Source: Tritrichomonas foetus (taxonomy: Eukaryota; Parabasalia; Tritrichomonadida; Tritrichomonadidae). From it: a stretch of 64,000 bases of DNA. Positions 49,801 through 57,434 of the stretch are shown in pieces. The notes beneath the pieces were generated by a model. That model worked only from the letters and a program-made list of their open reading frames with translations. It was not told the origin of the DNA and did not search any database. The position numbers and the translations under genes are program-made. The first letter of the stretch is position 1. Each line of letters starts with the position of its first letter. The stretch lies in assembly GCA_001839685.1 (NCBI GenBank), contig MLAK01000636.1:23287-87286 (forward strand). Direction: 5' to 3'.

Positions 49801-50963
49801 AATTTCATGAAATTTTTAGCGTTTTCAAAAATAGTTGCACCAAGTTCAAAAATAAGACTTGTGTCACCAAGATTATAATTTTGTCTTAAATATTTCAGTG
49901 TAGTCAAAATATTAAATTCCTCGTTAAGTTGATTTTGATTTTGTTGAAATATATTTTCAAATAAATAAGAAGCATAAAGTTTAGTTGCAACTTTGTGATT
50001 TCCATCAGCTGCCTTTTTCAAATAGTCCAAATTATCCGTCATTTTATATAATTGGAAAGCTGCCTGTATATGCTCATTATCTGCTGCTTTCTTCAAAAAT
50101 TGAAGAATTTCATCATTATTAGGAGAATCTTTTTTCAATAATAAATTTGCGTATTCAAATTGTGCTTCTTTTTTCCCAAATTCTGCAGATAATTTCAAAA
50201 ATTTATGAGAAAGTCTTTCGCTTTGTGGAAATTGTGAAGATTTTCCATTTTTGTGTAGAATGCAAATTGAGAAACACTTTTCCGCATCACCTTTTTTAGC
50301 ATCTTCAATAATTTTTTTATTTTCTGGACTTATTTGTTCAATTTCTAGAGGATTCAACCAATTGCTTAAATTTTCCTCTTGACATTTTAGAAGTAATTCA
50401 AAAATTGCCTCTTCATAATTCATATTTTCTTGGTCAATAAAACCATCAAAGAAATGCTTCATTTTTGAAAAACTGCTTTGTTCATCTGAGAGATGAAATC
50501 CGTATCCAATTAACTTAGGATTGAGATCATCAGAAATATGAATAATAGAATAATCAAACTTTGAAAGAGTTATTTTCCTTTCACGCAAAAATGCTAAACC
50601 TGATAAAATTTTTAAAAATACATTATTTTTGTGATTCTCATCAATTTTTCCATTCTGTAAATAAAACTCTAAAGTTTTTTCTTCTTCAATTTCCCACAAA
50701 AATGTTGGTTTGGAATCAATGGTGTAAAATCGAACTTTTTCTAAAGATGGATGTGTCGCGAGTTTGATGAATCGATCACAAAAAGATTCGATGTTTTTGG
50801 TAGTTTCAGGCAAATTTAAAGTAATGGAATAATATTTTTTGTGATTTGAAAGATCCTCTAACGTACTAAATTTATCGTTAAAATCATGTGAATCGCCTTC
50901 GGAAATCACACGATAATTTTCTAAATTTTCAATTTTTGTTGGGCTGATTTTGGTGTCTTCCAT
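46875..50963 (-). CDS. Pseudokinase - Sel1 repeat - ankyrin fusion protein
   Basis: The protein has 1362 residues. About 20-175 is a degenerate kinase C-lobe-like region. ILSGLAFLRERKITLSKFDY sits where LHxxxIIHRDLKPxN is expected, and DDLNPKLIGYGFHLS where the fNPKIxDFG strand is expected. HRD and DFG are both gone, so catalysis is not expected. About 215-760 holds Sel1-like repeats (KFLKLSAEFGKKEAQFEYAN, LKKAADNEHIQAAFQLYK, YLKKAADGNHKVATKLYASY). About 960-1085 and 1265-1362 hold ankyrin-type repeats (SYAAFYGAEKCFCYLMENAA, YYGESPLEIAAKHEKQEIVD). A charged Lys/Glu/Asn linker (about 1090-1230) separates them. Kinase plus Sel1 is common in trichomonads; the ankyrin end makes this an unusual three-part scaffold. 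Its role is unknown. Confidence 0.8.
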   Translation of the reverse strand: MEDTKISPTKIENLENYRVISEGDSHDFNDKFSTLEDLSNHKKYYSITLNLPETTKNIESFCDRFIKLATHPSLEKVRFYTIDSKPTFLWEIEEEKTLEFYLQNGKIDENHKNNVFLKILSGLAFLRERKITLSKFDYSIIHISDDLNPKLIGYGFHLSDEQSSFSKMKHFFDGFIDQENMNYEEAIFELLLKCQEENLSNWLNPLEIEQISPENKKIIEDAKKGDAEKCFSICILHKNGKSSQFPQSERLSHKFLKLSAEFGKKEAQFEYANLLLKKDSPNNDEILQFLKKAADNEHIQAAFQLYKMTDNLDYLKKAADGNHKVATKLYASYLFENIFQQNQNQLNEEFNILTTLKYLRQNYNLGDTSLIFELGATIFENAKNFMKLDNNEENKESEENNKVYEMFQEAEKFLIEAAKKEDNLNAVLKLIELYKIMNRDYTNLLRAAADLGDTSSMYLYAKSLSENYENVERDILKYYSMAVDNGLNEFLPDLLNVARSSSNKPSLYLKCEPYFEKVLELETSNEEEKKKASIDLAIISYAKNKNNKVEEYLEKGKGANNYLVNFGMYSNDENILKEIADEGDSLAMFLYGMKTKSIEYIEKSASEKCPFALNLLGLKKIEEHEEDLSQKEKTKKENDREEEEEEEGDDNAQSLLTEAAILTKPKIKEMLPFPSIIFFDKQFRKLYLSNIKKAADLQNPHSSYLYAFMTYNLKERAFYYKKAGDLGIKDGYLHYSKLVKKDNELLTSDSFDEIPIDSFGNEFNAFVSFQEAIFNVTNETAPVLAQNLASTAAEVKSIYKLVHNIMLAVDYRPLNLLPLANMATSLHFLIGDDEPILQNRFRDLLIEECCSNLSRNRSRFMFIELCIENFMFTIEYFTRAVNFMRKNSNNFNKYVELWFPEVRPHRKLDLDYYYSKSDKKAKDNTLISDEYIIKNRKNGNPNKLTIALRTDNLLELKRIMIENKKVTVNTKIEPSFFELSSMMDRRPSLISYAAFYGAEKCFCYLMENAADAAVFDDECLTVSAYAAASGELSVLAKLEEDGDLDYQVAAEYAAIFHRKELLDSLVEGRPITSLIMKLRNQKEKQATPQSENKQENSTGNKLDNKVEKKPETKENLDGDKKKIEPKLDTTKIEKSPEFGIPEKKLNFFDMVADLERERLASASMKENTQRSSGIAALMSELSFPKPPEEEQNNKNEQEKEEEFETKIDDLHKVIVAGILSDFVYSIKLFNHPKDKIEDNHINVQQNEENLDNDKLPPFNDEDEDEKSVFYELCERGNTGVLRFMTRKLWKSMLIEAITGGGQETILTRLAALGNFDTLDEILKMKEIRKLLRIDNYYGESPLEIAAKHEKQEIVDLIESYLE

Positions 50964-51942
50964 TAAAATTACAATCTGTTTTTCACATCAAATGTCAATG
51001 CAGCCAAATTAAGAAATTGAAATGCCATTTCACACCTTCAGTGTTTGGACATACAGACTTCATACCCAATTAATGAAGCAGTACTTTTCAAAATTTTGGA
51101 AATAAATATTTTTAATGATTAAGGAAAGGTGTTTAATATGGAAAGATTAAAATCATGATACTGGCTTGAAATCAGGATCAGTAATTCAGTTTTTTTTATT
51201 TATTATTACATGCAAATTTCCTTATCATAATATATAATGAAAAATGGCTTTAATCATGATTTTGTATTTATTTTTTAGAATTTTGACAGGAAAATATCAC
51301 AACAAAAAAAATAAATTTCAATTTAAGATAATGTTTTGTTTGTTTTTCCAAAAGACCTATTTTGAAAAGAATCATTTAAAAAGGAATAGAAGGTAAAATA
51401 TGGATCGAATAAAAATTTAAATAAAATTTAGTTTTTAGAAAAAAATTGATCATTTTTAGAATATAAATGACCTGTCATTATCATTGATTCACCCATAGCA
51501 ATATGATTTGATCAATATACCTATCGTTTTGTCATTGATGACTTCGAAGCGTATAAAAAGTATTGAAAAGTTAATTGAATAATGATAGAATATTTTTTGT
51601 ATGAAGTTTCATAAAATTTTGAAAACGAACAGAATCATAATGATCAAAAATAAATTTGGTGTTATATCAATAAATAAGATTGAACTAATATTTTATGTTT
51701 GATACAATTTACAACATCATATTGGAGCCAATAATTATGAATATAAAAAAAATTATAAATGTATATAGGTAAATATTGGTGTTTTTATTCATTATTAAAA
51801 TTTGTGTGAACTCAATTCTATTTTATTCTCAGCATAAAATCATTTGGAAAAATCATTTTCTGTGGAAAAACATTCTTTTCTTCTTTTTGGTCTAACTTCA
51901 AAAATTCGACTATATTAAAGAATAAAATAATATAGTGAGGAA
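50964..51942. other. Intergenic, no gene seen
   Basis: AT-rich upstream flank of the pseudokinase gene. No motif stands out. Confidence 0.5.
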
Positions 51943-52251
51943 ATGCCTCTTCCCCATTTACAACGGTTCATCCAAGATGAATCATCTTTTGAAAAATGCA
52001 TTGAATATTCGAACAATTGACAACAAATTTGAAACATGATCATTGAAATATTTCTTATTTATCAAACTTAAACAAACTTTTCAGAATAAACTTTTGCTTG
52101 TTTCTGGAATCTTTAGGGGCATATGTTCCAAAATTCGCGAATGATCATTATCAAGAATGAAATCGGATTCAACGATAGAAAAGAATTCTCCAAGAATATG
52201 ATCTCGTTTGTTGTAAAATGCATTCAAAAACAAAAACATACAGAAAATTGA
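51943..52251 (+). pseudogene. Decayed gene remnant with several frame breaks
   Basis: Three coding-like pieces follow one another on the plus strand. ATG 51943 opens 25 codons (MPLPHLQRFIQDESSFEKCI...). A second frame near 52070-52145 reads FQNKLLLVSGIFRGICSK. ATG 52123 opens 42 codons (NEIGFNDRKEFSKNMISFVV) to TGA 52249. The first ATG follows TAGTGAGGAA, the same string that precedes the kinase ATG at 52854. I do not recognise the family. Confidence 0.35.
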
Positions 52252-52853
52252 TGAATATAAATTTGACTGAAAAACAAGTAAAAAAATTTTTTTCAAGCTT
52301 TAATTGCTCTATTATTGAATACAGTCTGTGAATTCTCCTCAAATAAAAAATATATTTTCAATGTTCTCATTCAATTTGAATGAATCACATTTCCTGGTGA
52401 TTATTTCTAAATCAGAACATAAGAAGAATTTTAATCAAAAAACCAAATGATCATTTATCAAGAAATTCAAATAAACCTTCAGACTTCTGAAAAAAAAAAA
52501 AAAAAAAAGACTGATGATGATTTTATGACAATTATTTCAAAAAATATTCAAATGATCGATTTATGAAATAATTTCCTCTTAAAATATTTCTTTTTCAATG
52601 GAAATAAAGATCACCGACTTTAATGCTCTCACAAAATATTCAAAAATAAAACTCATTACATTGAAAAGTTTTCTTTACTCACGAAAAATATTCAATTTTT
52701 TTGAATTTATGAGAATGGCCCAAGCATCTCTTTTAAATATAGTGATTTTTGAATTCATTTAAATATTGATAATATTGATGCAACAATTCTATAAAAAAAT
52801 AATTTATTTTCTGATAAAAAATAATTTATTTTTTTATTTTCTAGTGAGGAAAA
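52252..52853. other. Intergenic, upstream of the third kinase
   Basis: There is no gene. It has an A-run near 52490-52508, and CTAGTGAGGAAAA directly before the ATG. Confidence 0.5.
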
Positions 52854-53963
52854 ATGCAACTTGGTGATTACATTTGCTTTGATGTTATAGGAACAGGCAC
52901 TACAGCCACAGTATACCATGCTATTCATACTGATTCAAATCAGCAAGTTGCAATCAAGATCATTGATGACATTGACTCCCAGAACGAGATCAATTGCACC
53001 ATGGAGAATATACGCAATGAAATAGCATTATTCCAAGAGCTGGACCATCCAAAGATAATACATTTTTATGAAATGTTCGAGTGTAATAACAGAATCAACA
53101 TTGTGATGGAACTCGCACAAGATGGCTCACTTATTGAGATGATTGAGCATGGTAAAATTGATCTAGCCAAATCACAGGATATTTTCATACAGATTGTCGA
53201 AGGCATCAATTACTTGCATAACACCAAAAAAGTGGTTCATCGAGATTTGAACGCCGAAAACATACTGTTTAATGGTAATGAAGTTAAGATATGTGATTTT
53301 GGGTTCTCAAAAATCTTCGAACCAAGCAGAAATGAATTGATGTCAACGAGATGTGGATCACCTGCATATGCTTCACCAGAGCTCATTAATGGCCATCATT
53401 ATGACCAGAAAACAGATATATGGAGTTTAGGTATCATACTATATCATATGGTGACTGGCCACCTTCCATTTATGGATTGTAATATTCAACGCTTATTCAC
53501 CAAAATAGTGAAAACCGATTTTGAAATACCAGACTATTTAAGCACAGAATTTGAATTGATTGCCCTATTGAGAGGAATGCTTGAGAAAAACCCACAGAAG
53601 CGTTACTCCATCAATGAGGTAATGCAAAGCCCTTGGATGAGCCTATCATATCAGGTTCATAAAAAAGCCATGGTTCCTGAAAGTAAAGCAACCCAGAGTT
53701 TTGTTGTGAGAAACATTCAAACAGACCAAAATTTGTTCTTGCCATGTAAAAAAACGATGTCAAAAAAGGCGATAATTTTGACTCCACAAATTAGTGGTGG
53801 TCGAATAGGTTGGTCTCACCCCATCAACAAAAGTTCATCTTTTGGTTTATCTAAAGGAAAAGGATACGCAAGACTTCATAATAGTGGATGTATGGAACTA
53901 AAACGAGAGATTCCAGCAAGAAGTTTAATGGTTGATCTTGATCAATTCAAAATCCTATCTTAG
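52854..53963 (+). CDS. CAMK-like protein kinase with Asn in place of the catalytic-loop Lys
   Basis: The protein has 369 residues. The kinase domain is about 6-262: GTGTTATVY loop, VAIK Lys35, VHRDLNAENILF with Asp131, CDFGFSK with Asp148, then CGSPAYASPE and KTDIWSLGIILYHMV. Everything is canonical except the Lys of HRDLKxEN, which is Asn133. That Lys normally contacts the gamma-phosphate, so activity may be reduced. The tail (about 270-369) is Ser/Lys-rich without a domain. The gene uses ATA and AGC codons somewhat more than its neighbours, by eye. The CGSPxYASPE signature ties it to the kinase at 17260. Confidence 0.9.
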   Translation: MQLGDYICFDVIGTGTTATVYHAIHTDSNQQVAIKIIDDIDSQNEINCTMENIRNEIALFQELDHPKIIHFYEMFECNNRINIVMELAQDGSLIEMIEHGKIDLAKSQDIFIQIVEGINYLHNTKKVVHRDLNAENILFNGNEVKICDFGFSKIFEPSRNELMSTRCGSPAYASPELINGHHYDQKTDIWSLGIILYHMVTGHLPFMDCNIQRLFTKIVKTDFEIPDYLSTEFELIALLRGMLEKNPQKRYSINEVMQSPWMSLSYQVHKKAMVPESKATQSFVVRNIQTDQNLFLPCKKTMSKKAIILTPQISGGRIGWSHPINKSSSFGLSKGKGYARLHNSGCMELKREIPARSLMVDLDQFKILS

Positions 53964-54530
53964 AATTTGTAAAAATGTTTATTTCCCGAAAATATCTTTA
54001 CTTTTAGGGCTTTCTTCATCAATGTTTGGTCATTCGATTTTGGGGAATTGAATAATGTCTTTGAAATAAGATTAAATGTGATCCTTATAATTAACCAAAT
54101 GATTTATATACATATTTACACTTTAAAATCCAAAATTATGGTTAGTTAATATGATTAAAATTTGAATTCATGAATAACATATATCAAAACTGATTCAATA
54201 ATATGTGATAGATGTAAATATGTATAAAGTGATATATTTTATGAAGTTAAGTTGAACTGTAAAGAAAATTTATTTGTTCATTGATATAATATATAATAAA
54301 TATATGTTTGTGGAAAAATTGTTTATTGTCCCGAAACTTGGAAACAAAAATGATCTGTAACTACGGAACTACTCTTTGGAAAAAGTAATGAATGAGAAAC
54401 TATGATTTCAAATTAAGTAACAAAAAAAAATGATTAAATATTCTGATTTAATATTAATAAGAAAAAGTAATTGTCCGTTCCAATGCATTTTATTTGCACA
54501 TTACAATAAAAATCTTTGGGAAACATATTG
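53964..54530. other. Convergent intergenic spacer
   Basis: AT-rich, between two 3' ends. I see nothing specific. Confidence 0.6.
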
Positions 54531-54770
54531 CTATAACTCGTCGGGGCACATTTCGAACGATGGAAACTGACACATATGATTGCTAGGTACGCTGAAACTG
54601 AGATTTGCTTTACGGCGTTCGTAAACAATAACATCGTTTAAACTTTCCTGATCAATGTTAGAAAAAACAGGACGAATCATCTGCGGGCGCGGCATTTGGC
54701 ATGGGATTCCTACGAAGGGGACAAACTGTTCTTTTGGCTCTTGTTGCGTAAACATTTGTGGAAAAGACAT
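54531..54770 (-). CDS. Small Pro/Met/Phe-rich protein of unknown function
   Basis: The protein has 79 residues from ATG 54770-54768 (MSFPQMFTQQEPKEQFVPFV); an upstream TTG would add 13. It is rich in Pro, Phe, Met and Gln, with three Cys (GIPCQM, HMCQF, EMCPDEL). It is probably mostly disordered. It has no signal peptide or membrane segment. The terminal PDEL is not an ER-retention signal in this context. GC content is clearly higher than the flanks, which supports coding. GAGCTTTTTGG just upstream resembles the recurrent octamer with one change. There is no recognised family. Confidence 0.55.
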   Translation of the reverse strand: MSFPQMFTQQEPKEQFVPFVGIPCQMPRPQMIRPVFSNIDQESLNDVIVYERRKANLSFSVPSNHMCQFPSFEMCPDEL

Positions 54771-55271
54771 TTTTTCCGATATTTTATCAGAGCTTTTTGG
54801 AGTATTCAAAATCTATGTATGAAATTTTCATTGAGTTCGGAATCAGTTTTTATGAATCTCAAACGAAAATTATTTGAAAAATATAATCTTTAGGAATAAT
54901 TTGAATTTCATAGTTTTCGCTGATATTGCAGAAAGAAGCACACTAGATGTATGCGGGGAGAAATTGAGAAAAACATAAATTGAATGGAACTTTCAAAACA
55001 GGTTATTTTTTATTAAGATTTGAAGCTCTTCTCAAAAAATAATCTTACAAGGAATAAATTGTTCTCAAATAATTCAGAAGTAACCAAATAACTTAATTGA
55101 ATAAATGGATATTAATTGAAAATATAATTATCAATTGTCAATTTGATTACCAACAACGGTGATGAATTATGTGATAAACATTCATCCTTTGGTTATAATA
55201 ATAGAATTACTGTTATATATTCTTAAAAATCATTTTTTTCTCATATCATAGTTACCGGTTGTGATTAATGT
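54771..55271. other. Intergenic, no gene seen
   Basis: It is the upstream flank of the small minus-strand gene. A small inverted-repeat element begins at 55272. Confidence 0.5.
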
Positions 55272-55425
55272 AGAGTTTCCCGGATAATGATGTATAAATT
55301 GAGACATCTTTGAAAATCCATTAGGAAAAGTTAATCATAGCATAGAAACATTTCTTTAGAAAAATTAACAATTTCAAAGAAAGTTAATTTATTTATTCAT
55401 AATAAATCATAACAAGGGTAACTCT
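55272..55425. repeat. MITE-like inverted-repeat element, copy B (about 154 bp)
   Basis: The ends are AGAGTTTCCC (left) and GGGTAACTCT (right), inverted copies with one mismatch over 10 bp. The flanks carry near-identical octamers, GATTAATG (55263-55270) and GATTCATG (55427-55434). They lie one base out from the repeats, a possible imperfect 8-bp target duplication. The interior matches 27451-27578 (CATAGAAACATTTCTT, TTGAGACAT, TTTGAAAA) with a short insertion. Confidence 0.5.
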
Positions 55426-55639
55426 GGATTCATGCATAAATTTCCATAAGATCGCAGTTAGAGGGGTCTTGTTTTTGTTATGCTCACCTTCTAGTCTCAT
55501 CTTAATCTTTTCGAATCTCAAGATTTGATAACGAAAAAATCGCATTTACAAAGGTAAATTAGCATATGAAATAGAGGTCAATTTGGAAAATATGTGAAAC
55601 TTTTTCTGAATATCTGACCATCCTTATTTTTACCTTTTC
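55426..55639. promoter_or_regulatory. Upstream region of the HAD phosphatase gene
   Basis: It holds AACTTTTT at 55598-55605, 34 bases before the ATG at 55640. The rest is AT-rich flank. Confidence 0.4.
55598..55605 (+). promoter_or_regulatory. Recurrent octamer upstream of the HAD gene
   Basis: AACTTTTT, 34 bases before ATG 55640. Confidence 0.35.
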
Positions 55640-56323
55640 ATGACGAAAATTTGGCCAACTCCAATCAAAGCTATTATTTTTGATAACGATGGGACATTAG
55701 TCGATACAGAATGGGCCTATTCTTGGGCCCATAAACAAATAACAGGAGAAGAATTATCTTGGGATTTAAAGCCTCAACTTATGGGAAAATCATCAATCGA
55801 AACTTGCGTCTTTTTAATCAACCACTATCATTTAGACATCAAGCCTGAAGATCTCGTTGTCAAGCGCACAGACATGCTTACAGACTGCTGGAAAAAGGTC
55901 GAACTATTACCGGGCGCCGACCAAATAACGTCAGAATTTCATGCAAGAGGGATTCCAATGTCGATAGCAACCTCGTCTCGTAGGCCAGTCTTCGAGCAAA
56001 AAACAGAAAATCATCAAACTTTAGTTCACAGGATGCATCATGTTGTCTGTGGAAGTGAAGTAAAGCGTGGAAAGCCAAACCCTGATATATTTCAACTTTG
56101 CCTCCAAAAATTTGAAAGTGAAATCAAGCCAGAAGAAACTCTTGTTTTTGAAGATTCGCCGCTCGGTGTGAAGGCTGCAAACGAGGCAGGAATGCCATGC
56201 GTGTTTGTTCCGGATCCAAATATGGATGTAGAAACGTCTTTGAGCGAGGCTAAAGCAAAAGCAACAATTATAATAAAATCACTTGAAGATTTCGACTTCA
56301 ATTCGTTTGAGTGGGCAAAATAG
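55640..56323 (+). CDS. HAD-superfamily phosphatase, pseudouridine-5'-phosphatase (HDHD1/PUDP)-like
   Basis: The protein has 227 residues, the normal length. Motif I is IIFDNDGTLVDTE (Asp15 nucleophile, Asp17). The cap has SWDLKPQLMGKSSIETC. Motif II is MSIATSSRRPVFEQKTENH. Motif III and IV regions read GSEVKRGKPNPDIF and LVFEDSPLGVKAANEAGMPC. The order and cap motif match the HDHD1 group (YSWD.K..MGK, ATSSR...F..KT..H, GKPDPDIF), so dephosphorylation of pseudouridine 5'-phosphate or a similar sugar phosphate is likely. A related HAD hydrolase such as a beta-phosphoglucomutase-like or glycerol-phosphate phosphatase is possible. It is cytosolic, with no signal peptide. Codon use is GC-richer than most genes here, which suggests good expression. 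Confidence 0.9.
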   Translation: MTKIWPTPIKAIIFDNDGTLVDTEWAYSWAHKQITGEELSWDLKPQLMGKSSIETCVFLINHYHLDIKPEDLVVKRTDMLTDCWKKVELLPGADQITSEFHARGIPMSIATSSRRPVFEQKTENHQTLVHRMHHVVCGSEVKRGKPNPDIFQLCLQKFESEIKPEETLVFEDSPLGVKAANEAGMPCVFVPDPNMDVETSLSEAKAKATIIIKSLEDFDFNSFEWAK

Positions 56324-56623
56324 AAGTAGAGGTGATATTAAAACGTATATTATATAGAATTTTTATGCAATTTGAATTGGTAGTCGAAAGATGTTTCCGA
56401 ATGATAATTGTCACGATTTATCGTATGTAGATGTCTGAGAATCGTATCATTGAGTGAGATCGATGGAAAAAGTATTTTGACTTTAATTCATTTTTAATGA
56501 CATATTGAGTTAACCAAATTATTTTTCGGTTAACTATATTCATATTTTTTTTTTTTTTAAATTCTTCAAAAGACTTTGTTGAGCAATGGGTCATAATTTA
56601 AAGAATTGATATGCATGAAAATA
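56324..56623. other. Intergenic, no gene seen
   Basis: AT-rich 3' flank of the HAD gene. Confidence 0.5.
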
Positions 56624-56974
56624 ATGCCAACTCCTGATATAATTCATTGTATTTCCGAGAATGCGAATCAGATTTCTGAAATAAATCGTTTTTTACATGA
56701 CAAAATTCTATGCTTTATATCAATAATTACACAATTTTCAAAACATAACTTTGAAAGATACAAAACCATAAAATATTAAACTTTTCAAATGGGTATAATG
56801 AAACGAATTACAACATTGTTTTTTCGGCATTTTCACAATGAATTTTATCAAATAAGACCACATCCCAATATTAATCTTTTCAGACTCATGAAATTTTTTC
56901 AAAGCCATGTTCACTTTTTTATTAAGAACTTTTTTTCAAATAAATTGAATGCAGTGCTAAATTCTGTAAAATGA
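56624..56974 (+). pseudogene. Gene remnant of about 116 codons with one in-frame stop
   Basis: ATG 56624 opens 51 coding-like codons (MPTPDIIHCISENANQISEI...) to TAA 56777-56779. Three codons later the same frame continues from ATG 56789 for 61 codons (MKRITTLFFRHFHNEFYQIR, then KFFQSHVHFFIKNFFSN) to TGA 56972-56974. Two coding-like halves in one frame, broken by a single stop, suggest a decayed paralogue. The helical, Phe/Ile/His-rich style recalls the N-terminal segments of trichomonad ankyrin proteins, but that is only an impression. Confidence 0.45.
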
Positions 56975-57434
56975 TTTTTTTTTTCATGATATTTCATGTT
57001 TTATAGTATTGTTTAGCATTTCATAATATGTTACTTTAATCCGTTAAATTTCAATTGATTCAAAGAGCAAGATTAGCAAAAAGTTATGCACATAAAAAAT
57101 TCTAATATTATTCATTCAATCTTTATATTATCAAAAAAGAATCACTTTATCTGGACTTCATTTTAATTAATAAAAATATCATTCATGAATTCACACTTAT
57201 AATCATTAAAAATTTCAAAATTCCTACAAATCAATGATTGATAATCGTTCTATCCTTCAAAATCACGAAACCTTTCAGTGCAGAAAATGTGGAAAATTGT
57301 TTTGAGCGAAATATCAATGAATTATTTGAGAACACTTTTCTTAATAGAATTTGAGAAACATTTGAATTTTGGTTCAATATTTGTGAATAAATGTTACGAA
57401 TTTTGAAAAAAAGAAAAAATCTGCTGCGTGAAGA
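56975..57434. other. Intergenic, upstream of the membrane cyclase gene
   Basis: AT-rich, no gene. GC content rises sharply at the ATG (57435). Confidence 0.5.
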
